Assembly: GCA_902805995.1 (NCBI GenBank)
Contig: CADCUU010000207.1
Span: 1-15,132, forward strand
Length of the DNA: 15,132 nt
Source of the DNA: an uncultured Rubellimicrobium sp.
Lineage (GTDB): Bacteria > Pseudomonadota > Alphaproteobacteria > Rhodobacterales > Rhodobacteraceae
Reading direction: 5' to 3'
The position numbers and the translations under genes are program-made. The notes beneath the pieces were generated by a model. That model made no database searches, was not told the origin of the DNA, and saw only the letters and a program-made list of their open reading frames with translations. Positions within the stretch are counted from its first letter, which is position 1. Each line of letters begins with the position of its first letter. Below, in pieces: positions 7,430 to 14,289 of the stretch.

Positions 7430-7998
7430 GGCTGGTCGGCTGGAAATTGTCCGCATTTCCAAGGCGGGAGGGCCATGATGGCCTGACTGCGGAATTCCAA
7501 GAAGGATCTTGGTGCGCCGTGCCATCGCCTGGGCCATTCTTGCCGACAGTCTGTCTGCCCGTGCCGTAGCGTAATCTAGCAAGGCGATCGATTTCACAGC
7601 CGATCCGTTCACACGAATCCAGCTTACCTCGATCGCCAGGAGCGGATGCATTGCGGATTTTTGGGGCGTGACAAGGAAGGGCCGTTGCGCGGGGCCGACC
7701 TCATGCCGGTAGATCGGGATTCCTGTCCCTTGCTAAAGTCGGGCGATTGGGAGGTGACTGGGACCTGCTACTGCCACGGCATCTTCGACCCGTCATAACG
7801 GGTTGCAGTCCGGCAACGACATGCTCAATGGGATAGAGCCTTGTGGCAAATGGATGGACGGGAGGTCGTGGCCTGTCGATTTCGTGGGATGGTGAGCAGG
7901 CGGTTCTGCGGCGTGGGATGCCGGCCCGTCGTGCGTGGCGTCGACGAGAGCTAGGCTGGCGAGATCGCTTGGGGCCAGAACTTCGAAGGCTTGGTGGA
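7430..7998. other. Long intergenic stretch without a recognisable gene
   Basis: About 570 bases with only short open frames on either strand. None has a recognisable family motif, a ribosome site or the strong third-position GC bias of the neighbouring genes. The minus-strand frames 7651-7418 and 8008-7793 are the longest, at 77 and 71 codons. The stretch looks less GC-rich than the rest of the window. It contains a 9-bp inverted repeat (GGCGATCGA 7583-7591, TCGATCGCC 7629-7637) and two adjacent small hairpins at 7789-7817. It may be decayed sequence, or hold an RNA that I cannot identify. Confidence 0.5.
7789..7817. repeat. Two adjacent small inverted repeats
   Basis: CCCGT-cata-ACGGG (7789-7802) is followed directly by GTTGC-agtccg-GCAAC (7802-7817), giving two short potential hairpins that share one base. 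The first contains GTCATAACGGGT (7792-7803), whose reverse complement occurs at 8425-8436 upstream of the H-NS-like gene. There is no T-run after either hairpin, so they are not typical terminators. Confidence 0.4.
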
Positions 7999-8018
7999 GC
8001 GCCTGCAAGTCCAGGCGC
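7999..8018 (-). terminator. Hairpin behind the H-NS-like gene
   Basis: GCGCCTG (7999-8005) and CAGGCGC (8012-8018) form a perfect 7-bp GC-rich stem with a 6-base loop. It begins 15 bases past the stop codon of the minus-strand H-NS-like gene. No T-run follows on the minus strand, so termination may be inefficient, or the hairpin may protect the mRNA 3' end. Confidence 0.45.
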
Positions 8019-8033
8019 CCCGACCCGTAAGGA

Positions 8034-8384
8034 TCAGCCGATCTCCATGTCGGCGAGGGAGCGGCCTGCGGCCTCGGCCTCGTGGACCCAGCGGGGACGA
8101 CGGCCGCGCCCGGACCAGGTCTGCTCGGGGTTCTCGGGGTTGCGGTAGCGGGGCGCGTTGGCGGGGCCTGCGGCGGCCCCCCCGGCCCGGCGTCCGCGTC
8201 CCCGGCCCTGGGCAGCGCCCGCGAGCGGCGTCAACTCATTGAGGGAAAAGCCGTGCTCGCGCGCGGCTTCCTCCGCGGCGCGCAGCGCATTGCGGCGATC
8301 GCGATCGCCGACCGATGCGATCGCCTTGTCGATATTGGCGCGAAGCTGCATGAGCTCCTTGCGCGACATGTTCTCGTAATCCAT
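8034..8384 (-). CDS. H-NS/HvrA-family nucleoid-associated DNA-binding protein
   Basis: A 116-residue H-NS-type protein of the kind called HvrA in Rhodobacter, a regulator that binds curved or AT-rich DNA. Residues 1-45 (MDYENMSRKELMQLRANIDKA...) form the charged coiled-coil oligomerisation part. A Gly/Arg/Ala-rich linker covers about 58-78. The C-terminal DNA-binding motif is YRNPENPEQ followed by TWSGRGRRPRWV (80-100), the classic H-NS core. I chose ATG 8384 because the family N-terminus begins there and GAGGGA lies 10 bases upstream; GTG codons at 8393 and 8426 in the same frame are alternatives. Its leader has several overlapping dyads, and a GC-rich hairpin follows the gene. Confidence 0.88.
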   Translation of the reverse strand: MDYENMSRKELMQLRANIDKAIASVGDRDRRNALRAAEEAAREHGFSLNELTPLAGAAQGRGRGRRAGGAAAGPANAPRYRNPENPEQTWSGRGRRPRWVHEAEAAGRSLADMEIG

Positions 8385-8424
8385 ATCCTGCACTTCCCTC
8401 TCGATGATTGCGGGAAACTCCGCC

Positions 8425-8476
8425 ACCCGTTATGACCACAATCCCTAACCGGGATTGATAGTTCCTATCCAACCCG
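8425..8476. promoter_or_regulatory. Cluster of overlapping dyads upstream of the H-NS-like gene
   Basis: CAATCCC-TAACC-GGGATTG (8439-8457) is a perfect 7-bp dyad. It overlaps a second, 27-base dyad: arm CGGGATTGATAG (8450-8461), spacer TTC, arm CTATCCAACCCG (8465-8476), matching at 10 of 12 positions. Next to them is ACCCGTTATGAC (8425-8436), the inverse of a sequence at 7792-7803. The cluster lies 41 to 92 bases before the H-NS-like start and could be operator sites or alternative hairpins in its leader RNA. Function is not known. Confidence 0.45.
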
Positions 8477-8495
8477 ACTCAATACCACAATGGCG

Positions 8496-8521
8496 GCATT
8501 CTGCTTTCCAGAAAGGAATGC
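8496..8521. repeat. Inverted repeat in the divergent intergenic region
   Basis: GCATTC (8496-8501) and GAATGC (8516-8521) enclose CTTT/AAAG, and the same bases also read as TTCTG-N5-CAGAA (8499-8513). This is about 93 bases upstream of the acyltransferase start and could be an operator or leader hairpin for that gene. Confidence 0.35.
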
Positions 8522-8613
8522 GGCGGAAAGGCCCGGTGCCGCGCAATAGGGCCGCGCGGCGTGTCCGCGCGCGGGATTGTTTGCGGGCCACTTCCCTGTC
8601 AGGACTGCCCCCC

Positions 8614-9978
8614 ATGACACGGACCGTCACGCTGCCGTTCTGGCTCCTTCTGCTGATCCTGCTCTTTGCAGGCGTGACGTTCCTGTCGCATTTCCTGTTC
8701 CCCTCGGTGCGCTGGTTCGTCCGGCAGCGGACGGAGCGGGTGGTCGCGCGGCTGAACCGGCGGCTCAAGCGGCCCATCGAGCCGTTCAAGCTCGCGCGGC
8801 GGTTCGACATGATCCAGCGGCTGATCTACGACCCCCTGGTCCTGCGCGCCGTGGCCGAGGATGCGCGGGGGAACGGCATCCCCGAAAGCGTGGCCTTCGA
8901 GCGGGCCCGCGACTTTGCCAGGGAGATCGTGCCGGCCTTCTCCGCGACGCTCTACTTCGGGTTCGGCACGAGGCTGGCCCGGTGGCTGTCGCGGTCGCTT
9001 TACCGCATCCGGCTGTCGGAGATCGACATGGCCGCGCTGGACCGCCTGCCGCCCGAGGCGGCGGTGGTGTTCGTGATGAACCACCGGTCGAACATGGACT
9101 ACGTGCTGGTCACCTGGCTCGTCTCGCCCTCGGGCGCGCTGAGCTACGCGGTGGGCGAATGGGCGCGGGTCTGGCCGCTGTCGGGGATGATCCGCATGAT
9201 GGGGGCCTATTTCATCCGGCGGCGCGACCGGGGGGCGCTCTATCGCCGGGTGCTGGCGCGGTATGTGCAGTTGGCCACGGCCGGGGGGGTCACGCAGGCG
9301 ATCTTTCCGGAAGGGCGGCTCAGCGTCGATGGGCGCATGGGAGAGCCTCGGCTCGGCCTGCTGAGCTATATCATGGACGGCACGGCCGAGAGGGACCGGG
9401 ACGTGGTCTTCGTGCCGGTGGGGATCAATTACGACCGGGTGATCGAGGACCGGTTCCTGATCCGGGCCCATGTGACGGGCGTGCGGCGGTTCCGGCCCCC
9501 TCTGGCCGAGGTGCTGGGAGGGCTTGGTACGCATCTGTGGCAACGGCTCACCTTCCGCTTTCGCGGCTTCGGCACGGCCAAGGTCGCCTTGGGCCATCCC
9601 CTGTCGTTGACGGAGTTTCTGGCGAGGTCGCCGAACGTGTCGCCGGAGGCACTGGCGGCCGATCTCATGGCGCGGGTGGCGGAGGCGGTGCCGGTCGTGC
9701 CTGTGGCCCTGGTGGCGCGGCACCTGCTGGACGGTCAGGCCCGCAGCGCCGATGCGCTGGAGGCGCTGGTCCGCGCGGACCTCGTGGCGCTGGCGGCGCG
9801 GGGGGCTGTTCTGCCCAAGCGGGGCGCGTCGCGGATCGTGGCCGATGCGCTGGGGCTGCTGGAGGAGCGGGGCGTCATCACGCGCGGACCAGAGGGCGTG
9901 GCGCGGCATGCGGCGGAGCGGGACCTCTTTGCCTATTATGCGGGCAGCGTCGCGCACCTCTTCGAGAGCGCCGCCTGA
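8614..9978 (+). CDS. PlsB-like glycerol-3-phosphate/lysophosphatidate acyltransferase
   Basis: A 454-residue membrane-associated acyltransferase of phospholipid synthesis. After one N-terminal membrane segment (about residues 7-29), the catalytic region shows the four acyltransferase blocks: NHRSNMDY (His157 and Asp162, HX4D), GAYFIRR (197-203), FPEGRLS (231-237) and VPVGINY (267-273). GAYFIRR and the HRSxMDY form resemble glycerol-3-phosphate acyltransferase PlsB, but the protein is far shorter than the roughly 800 residues of E. coli PlsB. Residues after about 330 form an Ala-rich helical extension. ATG 8614 is chosen because AGGA precedes it at 9 bases and the membrane segment follows; the frame is open up to 8455 without conserved sequence. 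The acyl acceptor cannot be decided from the sequence. Confidence 0.82.
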   Translation: MTRTVTLPFWLLLLILLFAGVTFLSHFLFPSVRWFVRQRTERVVARLNRRLKRPIEPFKLARRFDMIQRLIYDPLVLRAVAEDARGNGIPESVAFERARDFAREIVPAFSATLYFGFGTRLARWLSRSLYRIRLSEIDMAALDRLPPEAAVVFVMNHRSNMDYVLVTWLVSPSGALSYAVGEWARVWPLSGMIRMMGAYFIRRRDRGALYRRVLARYVQLATAGGVTQAIFPEGRLSVDGRMGEPRLGLLSYIMDGTAERDRDVVFVPVGINYDRVIEDRFLIRAHVTGVRRFRPPLAEVLGGLGTHLWQRLTFRFRGFGTAKVALGHPLSLTEFLARSPNVSPEALAADLMARVAEAVPVVPVALVARHLLDGQARSADALEALVRADLVALAARGAVLPKRGASRIVADALGLLEERGVITRGPEGVARHAAERDLFAYYAGSVAHLFESAA

Positions 9979-9989
9979 CGCGTTTTTTT
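9947..9989 (+). terminator. Candidate terminator at the end of the acyltransferase gene
   Basis: GCGTC (9947-9951) can pair with GACGC (9977-9981) around an inner CTCT-TCG-AGAG hairpin, and seven T residues (9983-9989) follow at once. The structure overlaps the last codons and stop of the acyltransferase gene. The T-run is clear; the outer stem is short, so confidence is moderate. Confidence 0.45.
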
Positions 9990-10054
9990 CCGTTTGGTAA
10001 AATCCTGACCCTGTGCCACGCTGCGATGAAATACCGCTTCAGGGAGGGGAGCCC

Positions 10055-11386
10055 ATGAACAGCCCGCAGACCCCCGGCGTCGTCCCGCACCGACTGGATG
10101 CGGACCGGATCGCCGGAAACTTCTCGGACGCGCAGATGCCGTTCGACCACCACGAGGCCCGGGTGGCGGCGGACCGCTGTTACTTCTGCTACGACGCGCC
10201 CTGCATCGCGGCCTGCCCGACCGAGATCGACATCCCCCTGTTCATCCGCCAGATCCTTTCGGGGCAGCCCGAGGTGGCGGCCCGCACGATCTGGGACCAG
10301 AACATCTTTGGCGGCGCCTGCGCCCGCGTCTGCCCGACCGAGCAGCTTTGCGAAGGCTCCTGCGTGCGCGAGGCCGCCGAGGGCAAGCCCGTGGAGATTG
10401 GGCGGCTCCAGCGGTTCGCCACGGATGCGGGGATGGCGCGGAACGCCCACCCCTACACGCGGGCGCCCTCGACCGGCCGGCGGGTGGCCGTGGTGGGGGC
10501 GGGGCCTGCGGGTCTGGCCTGCGCGCACCGGCTTGCAATGCGCGGGCATGACGTCGTGGTCTTCGACAAGCGGCCAAAGCCCGGCGGGCTCAATGAGTAT
10601 GGCATCGCGGCCTACAAGGTGCCGCACGGCTTCGCCCAGGAGGAGGTGGACTGGCTCCTCCGCATCGGCGGGATCGAGCTACGGATGGGCGTGGAGCTGG
10701 GGCGGGACATGAGCCTCGACCAGCTTCGGCAGGATTTCGACGCGGTGTTCCTCGGGACGGGCCTTCAGGGCGTGAACGGGCTGCGCGCCCCTGGCGAGGA
10801 TCGGGGCGAGGTCCGCGACGCCGTGGAGTTCATCGCCGGGCTGCGGCAGGCGGGCGACAAGGGGGCGATCCCCATCGGGCGGAGCGTCGTGGTCATCGGC
10901 GGCGGCATGACCGCCATCGACGCCGCCGTGCAGTCCAGGGCTCTCGGGGCCGAGAACGTCACCATCGTGTATCGCCGGGGGCAGGAGCAGATGAGCGCCT
11001 CGGGCTACGAGCAGGCCCATGCCAAGAACGCGGGCGTGCGGATCGTGCACGAGGCTGCACCCGTGGAGATCGGGGGCAACGGTGCCGTGCGCGAGGTGCA
11101 GTTCGCCTACACGGAGACGACGCCGGACGGCATCCTGCGGATCAGCGAGAACGGCTTCCGGCTGGAGGCGGACCAGGTCTTCAAGGCCATCGGCCAGACC
11201 CTGGGCGATGTGCCCGATGGCGTGTCGGCCATCGGTGGCAAGATCGACCCCACGAGCCTGCCCGCCGGGGTCTGGATCGGCGGCGACTGCGCCCCGAACG
11301 GGCAGGACCTGACGGTGACCGCGGCGGCGCAGGGGCGCGACGCGGCCGAGGCAATTCATGCGGCTTTGACGGGAGGAGCGATCTGA
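10055..11386 (+). CDS. preT: Dihydropyrimidine dehydrogenase, NAD(P)H-oxidising subunit
   Basis: PreT is the FAD and iron-sulfur subunit of bacterial dihydropyrimidine dehydrogenase, passing electrons from NAD(P)H to PreA for reduction of uracil and thymine. It matches the N-terminal part of the single-chain animal enzyme. In 443 residues there are two 4Fe-4S ligand groups (Cys42, Cys45, Cys50, Cys54 and Cys89, Cys93, Cys99, Cys103), an FAD-binding GAGPAG at 148-153, a second nucleotide-binding IGGGMTAID at 281-289, and a C-terminal WIGGDCA FAD segment. The start at 10055 has a strong AGGGAGGGG ribosome site; an upstream codon at 10013 is not supported. The stop overlaps the preA start (TGATG), so the two subunits are translationally coupled. 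Confidence 0.93.
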   Translation: MNSPQTPGVVPHRLDADRIAGNFSDAQMPFDHHEARVAADRCYFCYDAPCIAACPTEIDIPLFIRQILSGQPEVAARTIWDQNIFGGACARVCPTEQLCEGSCVREAAEGKPVEIGRLQRFATDAGMARNAHPYTRAPSTGRRVAVVGAGPAGLACAHRLAMRGHDVVVFDKRPKPGGLNEYGIAAYKVPHGFAQEEVDWLLRIGGIELRMGVELGRDMSLDQLRQDFDAVFLGTGLQGVNGLRAPGEDRGEVRDAVEFIAGLRQAGDKGAIPIGRSVVVIGGGMTAIDAAVQSRALGAENVTIVYRRGQEQMSASGYEQAHAKNAGVRIVHEAAPVEIGGNGAVREVQFAYTETTPDGILRISENGFRLEADQVFKAIGQTLGDVPDGVSAIGGKIDPTSLPAGVWIGGDCAPNGQDLTVTAAAQGRDAAEAIHAALTGGAI

Positions 11387-12690
11387 TGGCCAACCTTGCG
11401 ACGAACTTCATCGGCATCAGGTCCCCGAACCCGTTCTGGCTCGCCTCCGCGCCGCCCACGGACAAGGAATACAACGTCCGCCGCGCCTTTGAGGCCGGGT
11501 GGGGCGGGGTGGTCTGGAAGACCCTGGGATCGGAAGGACCACCCGTCGTCAACGTCAACGGCCCGCGTTACGGCGTGATCTATGGCGCCGACCGCCGCGT
11601 GCTGGGGATCAACAACATCGAGCTCATCACCGACCGCCCGCTGGAGGTGAACCTGCGCGAGATCAAATCGGTCAAGCGCGACTACCCGGACCGGGCGCTC
11701 ATCATCTCCCTGATGGTGCCCTGCGACGAGGATTCGTGGAAGGACATCCTCCACCGGATCGAGGACACGGGCGCGGACGGGGTGGAACTGAACTTCGGCT
11801 GCCCGCACGGCATGGCCGAGCGGGGGATGGGGTCCGCCGTGGGGCAAGTGCCCGAATACATCGAGATGGTGACCCGCTGGGTGAAGACCCATAGCCGGAT
11901 GCCCTGCATCGTGAAGCTCACGCCCAACATCTCGGACATCCGCAAGCCCGCGGAAGCGGCCAAGCGAGGCGGGGCGGATGCGGTCTCCCTCATCAACACG
12001 ATCAACTCGATCACGTCGGTGGACCTCGACGACTTCGCGCCCGAGCCCAAGATCGACGGCAAGGGCACGCATGGCGGCTACTGCGGCCCGGCGGTGAAAC
12101 CCATCGCTCTCAACATGGTGGCTGAGATCGCGCGCTCGCCCGAGACTTACGGTCTCCCCATCTCCGGCATCGGCGGCGTGACGACGTGGCGCGATGCGGC
12201 GGAGTTCCTGACGCTGGGCGCGGGCACGGTGCAGGTCTGCACGGCGGCCATGACTTACGGCTTCGGCATCATCAAGGAGATGACGTCGGGCCTGTCGGAA
12301 TACATGGATCGCAAGGGCTTCACGAGCGTCGACCAGATCGTCGGGCGCGCGGTGCCAAACGTCACCGACTGGCAGTACCTCAACCTCAGCTATGTGACCA
12401 AGGCGCGGATCGATCAGGATCTCTGCATCTCCTGCGGGCGCTGCTTCGCGGCCTGCGAGGACACGTCCCACCAGGCCATCGCCATGAACCCGGGCCGGGT
12501 CTTCACGGTGAAGGACGAGGAATGCGTGGCCTGCAATCTCTGCGTGGACGTCTGCCCGGTGCAGGACTGCATCACCATGGTGGAGCTTCCCAAGGGCTCG
12601 GTCGATCCGCGCACGGGGATTACCGTGGGTGATTACGCCAACTGGACGACGCACCCCAACAACCCGAGCCGGAAGATCGCGGCGGAGTGA
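11386..12690 (+). CDS. preA: Dihydropyrimidine dehydrogenase, catalytic subunit
   Basis: PreA binds FMN and reduces uracil/thymine to the 5,6-dihydro form, the first step of reductive pyrimidine breakdown. The 434-residue protein has a dihydroorotate dehydrogenase-like barrel with the active-site segment NFGCPHG (Cys139, matching the catalytic Cys of the animal enzyme) and INTINS (Asn204-Thr205) for substrate binding. A C-terminal two-cluster ferredoxin domain follows: Cys347, 350, 353, 357 and Cys380, 383, 386, 390. The ribosome site GGGAGGAG lies inside the end of preT, and the ATG shares one base with the preT stop. Its own stop overlaps the next gene by four bases. Cytoplasmic; expected to assemble with PreT. 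Confidence 0.95.
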   Translation: MANLATNFIGIRSPNPFWLASAPPTDKEYNVRRAFEAGWGGVVWKTLGSEGPPVVNVNGPRYGVIYGADRRVLGINNIELITDRPLEVNLREIKSVKRDYPDRALIISLMVPCDEDSWKDILHRIEDTGADGVELNFGCPHGMAERGMGSAVGQVPEYIEMVTRWVKTHSRMPCIVKLTPNISDIRKPAEAAKRGGADAVSLINTINSITSVDLDDFAPEPKIDGKGTHGGYCGPAVKPIALNMVAEIARSPETYGLPISGIGGVTTWRDAAEFLTLGAGTVQVCTAAMTYGFGIIKEMTSGLSEYMDRKGFTSVDQIVGRAVPNVTDWQYLNLSYVTKARIDQDLCISCGRCFAACEDTSHQAIAMNPGRVFTVKDEECVACNLCVDVCPVQDCITMVELPKGSVDPRTGITVGDYANWTTHPNNPSRKIAAE

Positions 12691-13235
12691 GGGCCGACGC
12701 CCTCGGGGTCCTGGGGGAGCTTGGATCGTCCGTGGCCGGCCAGGGATTTCTCCTGGCCGGTACGGCGGCCGTCTTCGTGGCCGCGCCTGACATCGACCAC
12801 ATGGCGCTGCGGATCCTGCATCACCGGTCGATCCTGACCCATTCCGTCCTGCTGCCGCTTCTGGTGCTCTGGTTTGCGCCGGAGCTTGGGCCCGCCGCGG
12901 CCTCTGGGGCCGCGCTGGGGGTCGCGGTGCATCTGGCGGCGGACCTGCTGTCGCCCTCGCGCGGGTTTGGCCGGATCTGGCTACCCGAGCCGTTTCAGGT
13001 GAGCCTCGGCGGCTGGAGCCCGCTCTGGCTCATGCTCAATGCGCTGGCTTGTGCTTGGCTGGCGTTGGACGTCCTGCCGCCTGGAGAGATCTGGCGGCTG
13101 ATGGCGGGGGGCGTCGGCGCGGCGATGGCGGTGGGCTACGGCCTCGTGCGGGAACGCTCGCTCTTGTCGGCGCTGGTGGCGCTGGCAGTGATCGCGGGGG
13201 GCCACGTGGCGGAAGGTTGGCTCCGTCTGACGTGA
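12687..13235 (+). CDS. Integral membrane protein, DUF457/YdjM-like putative metal-dependent hydrolase
   Basis: A 182-residue protein starting with GTG that overlaps the preA stop (GTGA), so its translation is coupled to preA. It has about five or six hydrophobic segments and the motif set of the YdjM/DUF457 group: PDIDH (34-38), HRSILTHS (46-53) and HLAADLLSP (82-90), whose His and Asp residues are thought to bind metal. Members are called metal-dependent hydrolases, but no clear substrate is known to me. The strict coupling to preTA suggests co-expression with pyrimidine reduction; a functional link, for example in transport or at the membrane, is only inferred. Confidence 0.72.
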   Translation: MRADALGVLGELGSSVAGQGFLLAGTAAVFVAAPDIDHMALRILHHRSILTHSVLLPLLVLWFAPELGPAAASGAALGVAVHLAADLLSPSRGFGRIWLPEPFQVSLGGWSPLWLMLNALACAWLALDVLPPGEIWRLMAGGVGAAMAVGYGLVRERSLLSALVALAVIAGGHVAEGWLRLT

Positions 13236-13255
13236 GCCGGGGTTGCAGGCCCGGC
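13236..13255 (+). terminator. GC-rich hairpin after the preTA operon
   Basis: GCCGGG (13236-13241) and CCCGGC (13250-13255) form a 6-bp stem with an 8-base loop immediately after the stop codon of the membrane protein gene. There is no T-run, so it is only a weak terminator candidate between this gene and the monooxygenase gene. Confidence 0.35.
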
Positions 13256-13299
13256 CTTGGCACGCCACCTAAAGGGACTGCCGCGCCAGGGAGGTCCCC

Positions 13300-14289
13300 A
13301 TGCAGCTGTCCGTTCTCGACCTTTGCCCCATCGTGGAAGGGGGCGACGCCGCCCGCGCCTTTCGCGAATCCGTCCGTCTCGCGCAGGAGGCGGAACGGTT
13401 GGGCTTCCGGCGCTTCTGGCTTGCGGAGCATCACAACATGGCGGGCGTCGCCTCGGCGGCGGTGCCGCTGGTGATCCAGCACGTCGCGGCGGCCACTTCG
13501 ACGATCCGGGTGGGGGCTGGGGGCATCATGCTGCCCAACCACGCGCCTTTGGTAGTGGCGGAGCAGTTCGGGACGCTGGCCACGATGTTCCCGGGGCGGA
13601 TCGACCTCGGCCTTGGCCGCGCGCCGGGTACGGACATGCTGACCGCCCGGGCGCTGCGGCGGCACATGGCGCCCGAGGACTCCTTCCCGCAGGACGTGGT
13701 GGAGCTTTTGGGATTCCTGTCGAAGGACAGTGGGGAGGCGCGTGTGCAGGCCGTGCCCGGCACGGGGACCGAGGTGCCGGTCTGGATCCTGGGCTCCTCG
13801 CTCTATGGCGCGCAGCTCGCGGCCTATCTGGGGCTGCCCTACGCCTTTGCCTCGCATTTCGCGCCGACCCATCTGGAGGAGGCGATGGAAGTGTATCGCG
13901 CGACCTTCCGGCCCTCGCAGTGGCTGGATGCCCCGCATGTGATGGTCGCGATGGGGGCCTGCGCGGCTGCCACCGACGAGGAGGCGGAGCGGCTGCGCTC
14001 CTCCCAGGTTCTGTCCTTTTCGCGGCTGCGGACGGGGCGTCCCGGCCCGCTGCCGCCGCCGGGACCGCTCGACGCGGTGCCGGCCGAAGGGCTCGCCATG
14101 GCGAACGGCGCGCTCGCCTTCTCGGCCGTGGGCAGCCCGTCTACGGTGCGCCGCAAGCTGCGGGAGGTGCAGGAGAGGCTCCGGCTCGACGAGATCATCC
14201 TGGCCGGGATGATCTATGACGTGGAGGCCCGGCTCGAGTCGCTGCGGATCATGGCCGGGGCGGCCGAGGAGCTGAAGGCGGCGGCCTAA
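13300..14289 (+). CDS. LLM-class flavin-dependent oxidoreductase (bacterial luciferase-like)
   Basis: A 329-residue member of the luciferase-like monooxygenase group, closest in pattern to the MsnO8/YhbW subfamily. These proteins use reduced FMN and oxygen; the substrate of this one is unknown. Characteristic segments are FWLAEHHNM near residue 45, the [20 protein letters not shown] stretch, [15 protein letters not shown], and a late [10 protein letters not shown] near residue 285. A strong GGGAGG ribosome site lies 5 bases before the ATG. The stop TAA (14287-14289) overlaps the stop of the convergent cbiB/cobD gene. No neighbour gives a clue to the substrate. Confidence 0.88.
   Translation: MQLSVLDLCPIVEGGDAARAFRESVRLAQEAERLGFRRFWLAEHHNMAGVASAAVPLVIQHVAAATSTIRVGAGGIMLPNHAPLVVAEQFGTLATMFPGRIDLGLGRAPGTDMLTARALRRHMAPEDSFPQDVVELLGFLSKDSGEARVQAVPGTGTEVPVWILGSSLYGAQLAAYLGLPYAFASHFAPTHLEEAMEVYRATFRPSQWLDAPHVMVAMGACAAATDEEAERLRSSQVLSFSRLRTGRPGPLPPPGPLDAVPAEGLAMANGALAFSAVGSPSTVRRKLREVQERLRLDEIILAGMIYDVEARLESLRIMAGAAEELKAAA

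Noticed and set aside
7418-7651. Minus-strand open frame of 77 codons upstream of deoD
   Set aside because: It resembles no family I know, lacks a ribosome site, and ends in the likely deoD promoter region.
7793-8008. Minus-strand open frame of 71 codons downstream of the H-NS-like gene
   Set aside because: No ribosome site, no recognisable motif, and it overlaps the hairpin behind the H-NS-like gene. I treat it as non-coding.
8455-8613. N-terminal extension of the acyltransferase frame to 8455
   Set aside because: The 53 extra residues are basic and unlike a conserved domain, whereas ATG 8614 has a ribosome site and directly precedes the membrane segment.
13257-13272. TTGGCACG upstream of the monooxygenase gene, resembling the -24 half of a sigma-54 promoter
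   Set aside because: The -12 half (TTGC) is missing at the required distance; the bases there read CTAAA.
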